From NCBI GenBank assembly GCA_050291935.1, contig JBNKKR010000002.1, positions 62,001-126,000 of the forward strand: a stretch of DNA of 64,000 bases. Reading direction: 5' to 3'. The notes under the pieces were generated by a model that worked only from the letters and a program-made list of their open reading frames with translations, made no database searches and was not told where the DNA came from. How positions within the stretch are numbered: position 1 is the stretch's first letter; every line of letters begins with the position of its first letter. Source of the stretch: Desulfocapsa sp050291935 (GTDB lineage Bacteria; Desulfobacterota; Desulfobulbia; Desulfobulbales; Desulfocapsaceae). A program made the translations under genes and the position numbers. Shown one piece after another: positions 60,845 to 64,000 of this stretch.

Positions 60845-62332
60845 ATGGCTGAAGAACAGGAACAGATCGCTCAAGACGAAGAGCAAGTCATAGAAACATC
60901 AGGCTCCCTGCTTGAAGAGATTACCCAGGCAACAAAACTCAAACCGGCAGACGAGGCCTACGATATGGCCAAAAAGGGGGTGGAGGCCCTTATTGCCCAG
61001 CTGGTGGAGCCCGGTAAGGGGGTTGACAAGGTAACCAAAGCGGTGGTCGATGAGATGATCGCTGAAATAGATAGAAAAGTCGGCCTGCAGGTGGACGCCA
61101 TTCTCCATCATGAAGATTTCCAAAAGCTGGAATCTGCCTGGCGTTCCATGAAATATCTGGTGGACAATACCGATTTTCGCGAGAACATCAAACTTGAGAT
61201 GGTCAATATCTCAAAAGAAGATTTACTGGACGATTTTGAAGATTCCCCCGAAATCCCCAAATCAGGCCTCTATAAAACGGCCTACACGGCAGAATATGGC
61301 CAATTTGGTGGCCAGCCCTATGCGGCCATGATTGGTAACTATGATTTTGGCCCTGGGCCCCAGGATATCAAACTGTTACAGTCCATTGCCAGCGTGGCAG
61401 CAATGGCCCATGCGCCGTTTATTGCCGCTGCCGGGCCACAGTTTTTTGATATTGAAGACTTTAACGAACTGCCCAATCTGAAAGATCTCAAATCCATCTT
61501 TGAGGGACCAAAGTATATCAAATGGCAGTCCTTTCGCGAATCGGAAGATTCCCGATATGTTGGGCTGACCATGCCTCGTTTCCTTCTACGTCTGCCCTAT
61601 GGCGCTGAAAGTGACCCCATCAAAACATTTGAATACGAAGAGAATGTGGTGGGCAGTCATAACAAATATCTTTGGGGCAATGCCGCTTTTGCATTTGCCA
61701 CCAGACTGACGGAAAGTTTTGCCAAGTATCGCTGGTGTGCAAATATTATCGGCCCGCAAGGTGGTGGTTCGGTGGAGAATATGAACCTCCACCAGTATGA
61801 CGCCATGGGTGCCACCCAGACCAAAATCCCCACTGAGGTTCTGGTGTCCGAACGTAGGGAGTTTGAGTTGGCAGAAGAAGGTTTTATCGGGCTTACCATG
61901 CGGAAAAACAGCGATAATGCTGCATTTTTCTCGGCAAACTCGGTACAAAAGGCGAAGAATTTTGGCATATCCAAAGAGGGTAAAGAGGCAGAACTGAATT
62001 ACAAACTTGGTCTGCAACTCCCCTATATGTTTGTCATCAACAGGCTGGCCCACTACCTCAAAGTTCTTCAGCGGGAAAATATAGGTTCCTGGAAGGAGAG
62101 AAGTGATCTTGAACTGGAGCTCAATAAATGGATTAGCCAATATGTGACGGAAATGGATAACCCTTCAGCAAGCGCCAGAAGTCGTCGCCCGCTGCGTATG
62201 GCCGAGGTGACTGTGGATTCCGTTGAAGGAGAGCCGGGCTGGTATAAGGTAGGGCTGAAGGTACGACCACATTTCAAATATATGGGCGCGTCATTCACCC
62301 TTTCTCTGGTTGGCAAGCTGGATAAAAAATAA
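60845..62332 (+). CDS. tssC: T6SS contractile sheath large subunit TssC
   Basis: A 495-residue protein. It contains LESAWRSMKYLVDNTDF, GQFGGQPYAAMIGNYDFGPG, MPRFLLRLPYGAESDPIKTF and FEYEE, LWGNAAFAFATRLTESFAKY, and a C-terminal RPLRMAEVTVDSVEGEPGWY region, standard for TssC/VipB. Length is normal. A 73-bp gap with GGAG precedes hcp. Confidence 0.97.
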   Translation: MAEEQEQIAQDEEQVIETSGSLLEEITQATKLKPADEAYDMAKKGVEALIAQLVEPGKGVDKVTKAVVDEMIAEIDRKVGLQVDAILHHEDFQKLESAWRSMKYLVDNTDFRENIKLEMVNISKEDLLDDFEDSPEIPKSGLYKTAYTAEYGQFGGQPYAAMIGNYDFGPGPQDIKLLQSIASVAAMAHAPFIAAAGPQFFDIEDFNELPNLKDLKSIFEGPKYIKWQSFRESEDSRYVGLTMPRFLLRLPYGAESDPIKTFEYEENVVGSHNKYLWGNAAFAFATRLTESFAKYRWCANIIGPQGGGSVENMNLHQYDAMGATQTKIPTEVLVSERREFELAEEGFIGLTMRKNSDNAAFFSANSVQKAKNFGISKEGKEAELNYKLGLQLPYMFVINRLAHYLKVLQRENIGSWKERSDLELELNKWISQYVTEMDNPSASARSRRPLRMAEVTVDSVEGEPGWYKVGLKVRPHFKYMGASFTLSLVGKLDKK

Positions 62333-62405
62333 CAAAAAAAGACAAAACAATTTGGTTGCAACTGCTACATGCTGTTAACACACAACAAAGTAAGGAGACA
62401 GACAC

Positions 62406-62894
62406 ATGGCACTCAATGCGTACTTAAAGCTTAAAGGCGAGACACAAGGCGACATAAAAGGTTCTGTTACCCAGGCAGGGCGTGAAGATTCTATCCAGGT
62501 TATAGCCTATTCCCATGAAATAAAATCACCCCGTGATGCAGCATCTGGTTTACCCACCGGCAAAAGACAGCATGGCCCTCTAACCATCACCAAGGAAATC
62601 GACAAATCAACGCCGCTTCTCCTCAGTGCCATGATTAACAATGAGAACATTAGTTCGCTTGAACTGCGTTTCTGGCAGCCATCCAAAAGCGGCAAAGAAG
62701 AACAGTTCTACACCATTGAACTGGTAAACGCCTCTATTTCCAATATTGAGGCGGAAATGCTCAACAACAAATATCCTGAAAATATGCAGCATAAAGAGAG
62801 GGAGCATGTCTCTTTCTGCTATCAAAAGATTATTTGGACCTTTGAAGATGGTGGAATTACCACCGAGGATGATTGGGAATCTCCTATTTCCTAA
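62406..62894 (+). CDS. hcp: T6SS inner-tube protein Hcp
   Basis: A 162-residue protein: AYLKLKGETQGDIKGSVTQA, IQVIAYSHEIKSPRDAASGL, and the late block EREHVSFCYQKIIWTFEDGG. This matches the Hcp beta-barrel that forms hexameric rings of the injected tube. No C-terminal effector extension is present. AAGGAGACAGACAC precedes the start. A stable hairpin follows the gene. Confidence 0.96.
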   Translation: MALNAYLKLKGETQGDIKGSVTQAGREDSIQVIAYSHEIKSPRDAASGLPTGKRQHGPLTITKEIDKSTPLLLSAMINNENISSLELRFWQPSKSGKEEQFYTIELVNASISNIEAEMLNNKYPENMQHKEREHVSFCYQKIIWTFEDGGITTEDDWESPIS

Positions 62895-62938
62895 CCACCT
62901 GTTGAGAACCTTAGCTGACTGACACACCGGCATCTTAT

Positions 62939-62972
62939 GGGGTGTTTTCTTAACAAATCCGGAAAATACCCC
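62939..62972 (+). promoter_or_regulatory. Hairpin after hcp, partial terminator or mRNA stabiliser
   Basis: GGGGTGTTTTC pairs with GAAAATACCCC (11 bp, one G-U) around a 12-nt loop; only TTT follows. It may reduce readthrough into tssE or protect the hcp mRNA 3' end. Confidence 0.45.
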
Positions 62973-63022
62973 TTTAGCCGTTCGCACGTGTACCAGTAAT
63001 TCACCAGCGGGAGTAGTGGGCA

Positions 63023-63436
63023 ATGCGGGAAGCCAGACTTTTGGAACGTATTCGTTTTCGTGAACGGGACCCCCTTCGCCGTGAAAATGACAACCCTGCT
63101 AAGATGATCGATTCCATTCAGGATCATCTCAGACAGATACTCAATACCCGGCAGGGAAATGTACCCATTCAGGAGGAATACGGTACACCCGACTTCACCG
63201 AGTTTCTCACCGAATATCCACAATCTCTTCGTGGTTTTGAACGAGCAATACGACAGACGATTCTGCAATTTGAACCGCGCTTACGTGCCGTACGGGTGAC
63301 ATTCACCCCCCAGGAAGAGGATCGTCTTGCGGTAAAATTTCAAATCTTTGCACGGCTTGCAGCCTCGGATGGCAACAAGTCTGTCGTATTTGAAAGCTTA
63401 TTGGACTCTGATGGGAAGATTAGCATCAAAAACTAA
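63023..63436 (+). CDS. tssE: T6SS baseplate protein TssE (gp25-like)
   Basis: A 137-residue protein: EARLLERIRFRERDP, MIDSIQDHLRQILNTRQGNV, PIQEEYGTPDFTEFL and QTILQFEPRLRAVRVTF. The YGxPDF and FEPRL motifs are those of the gp25/TssE baseplate wedge. GGGAG lies ahead of the ATG. tssF follows at 42 bp. Confidence 0.93.
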   Translation: MREARLLERIRFRERDPLRRENDNPAKMIDSIQDHLRQILNTRQGNVPIQEEYGTPDFTEFLTEYPQSLRGFERAIRQTILQFEPRLRAVRVTFTPQEEDRLAVKFQIFARLAASDGNKSVVFESLLDSDGKISIKN

Positions 63437-63478
63437 GGCTGCCTTGAATATTCAAGCTAACCTTTAAGCGGAAAGGCA

Positions 63479-64000
63479 ATGCTTAACCACTATTACTTGC
63501 AAGAACTCGCTGCTCTTCGTGATCTGGGGGCTGAATTTTCTGAGGCGCACCCTTCCATTGCGTCCATGCTCAGCGGCTCTTCTTCTGATCCCGACGTGGA
63601 ACGCTTGCTGGAGGGCGTTGCCTTTCTCACCGGCCTTCTTCGTGAAAAACTAGACGATGACTTTCCAGAAATAATCCACGACCTTATCCATCTTATCTGG
63701 CCCCATTATCTCCGTCCTTTACCGTCCAGCGCCATCGTTGCCTTTGAGCCCAAATCCTCTTTAAAACAGCCCCTCAAAGTAAAAAAGGGCGTGCAACTGG
63801 CTTCGGTTCCTGTGGAAGGAACCACCTGCCTTTTTCAAACGGGTTTTGAGGTGGAAGTGCAACCACTTTCGATTGTGGATGCTTCCTTTGTGGAATCGCC
63901 GGGACTTCCTTCATCTATCTGTATCAAGCTGGAAACAAAGGGTGCAGCCCTTGCCAATTTACAACTCACCACACTGCGCCTGCACCTGGCAGGGGATTAC
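63479..64000 (+). CDS. tssF: T6SS baseplate protein TssF (5' part, cut by window end)
   Basis: From ATG 63479 (GGAAAGG upstream) 174 residues are open to the edge. MLNHYYLQELAALRDLGAEF, DPDVERLLEGVAFLTGLLRE, DDDFPEIIHDLIHLIWPHYL and RPLPSSAIVAFEP are the conserved N-terminal TssF motifs. About 400 further residues are expected beyond the window. Confidence 0.93.
   Translation, partial: MLNHYYLQELAALRDLGAEFSEAHPSIASMLSGSSSDPDVERLLEGVAFLTGLLREKLDDDFPEIIHDLIHLIWPHYLRPLPSSAIVAFEPKSSLKQPLKVKKGVQLASVPVEGTTCLFQTGFEVEVQPLSIVDASFVESPGLPSSICIKLETKGAALANLQLTTLRLHLAGDY

Overview
The window looks like chromosomal DNA of a Desulfobulbales-type Desulfobacterota (Deltaproteobacteria). This is inferred from several lines: a mitochondrial/spirochaete/delta-type EF-G outside any str operon, a eukaryote-type HisA, a 12-haem periplasmic cytochrome c, and many Roadblock/LC7 and DUF4388 (PATAN) signalling proteins. 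Genes are dense on both strands. No tRNA, rRNA, CRISPR array or intact transposase was recognised.

Layout. 0-3.6 kb: minus-strand LysE exporter (cut by the window start), AraC regulator, TSUP permease, TrpF and two small unknown genes. 3.7-5.8 kb: a MocR regulator fused to a LysR-type ligand domain. 5.8-8.0 kb: a Cache-HAMP receptor with no output domain, downstream of two Roadblock-type proteins. 8.2-12.7 kb: an accessory island with a DUF4143 ATPase, a DUF4160/DUF2442 pair with a broken first gene, a frameshifted XRE gene, a PemIK-like toxin-antitoxin pair, dispersed palindromic repeats, an orphan Rhs C-terminus and a 55-residue membrane protein that may be its immunity partner. 12.9-15.8 kb: a redox cluster (Old Yellow Enzyme, HxlR regulator, Nim-like flavoprotein, nitroreductase). 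15.9-29.7 kb: mostly housekeeping genes (cytochrome c, methyltransferases, radical SAM, HI0933-type flavoprotein, FKBP, aroK, arfB, ppnP, MBL, HDOD, tcdA, hisA, fusA).

30.0-36.1 kb is the most unusual part. A REC-PAS histidine kinase is divergent from a five-gene operon: REC-DUF4388-Roadblock protein, small unknown protein, GS-like amidoligase, class II glutamine amidotransferase, and a Roadblock protein. This looks like a regulated peptide or amide modification system with a Roadblock signalling front end. Two paralogous LysM proteins follow (the second carries an RlpA-like barrel); each is preceded by the same 14-bp GTCA-N6-TGAC element, and a G9 tract lies just before the second. Next come a cNMP-DUF4388 protein, the multihaem cytochrome, nadE, a diguanylate cyclase, mltG, lon, a hexapeptide-repeat protein and a class I fumarase.

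50.1-64.0 kb is a type VI secretion locus, all on the plus strand: two accessory genes (a Zn-ribbon protein and a TagH-C-like protein), tssJ, tssK, tssL, tssM, tssA, tssB, tssC, hcp, tssE and the start of tssF, which runs off the window. The genes are tightly packed, with stop/start overlaps at several junctions. tssG, clpV and vgrG are not seen here and may lie beyond the right edge.
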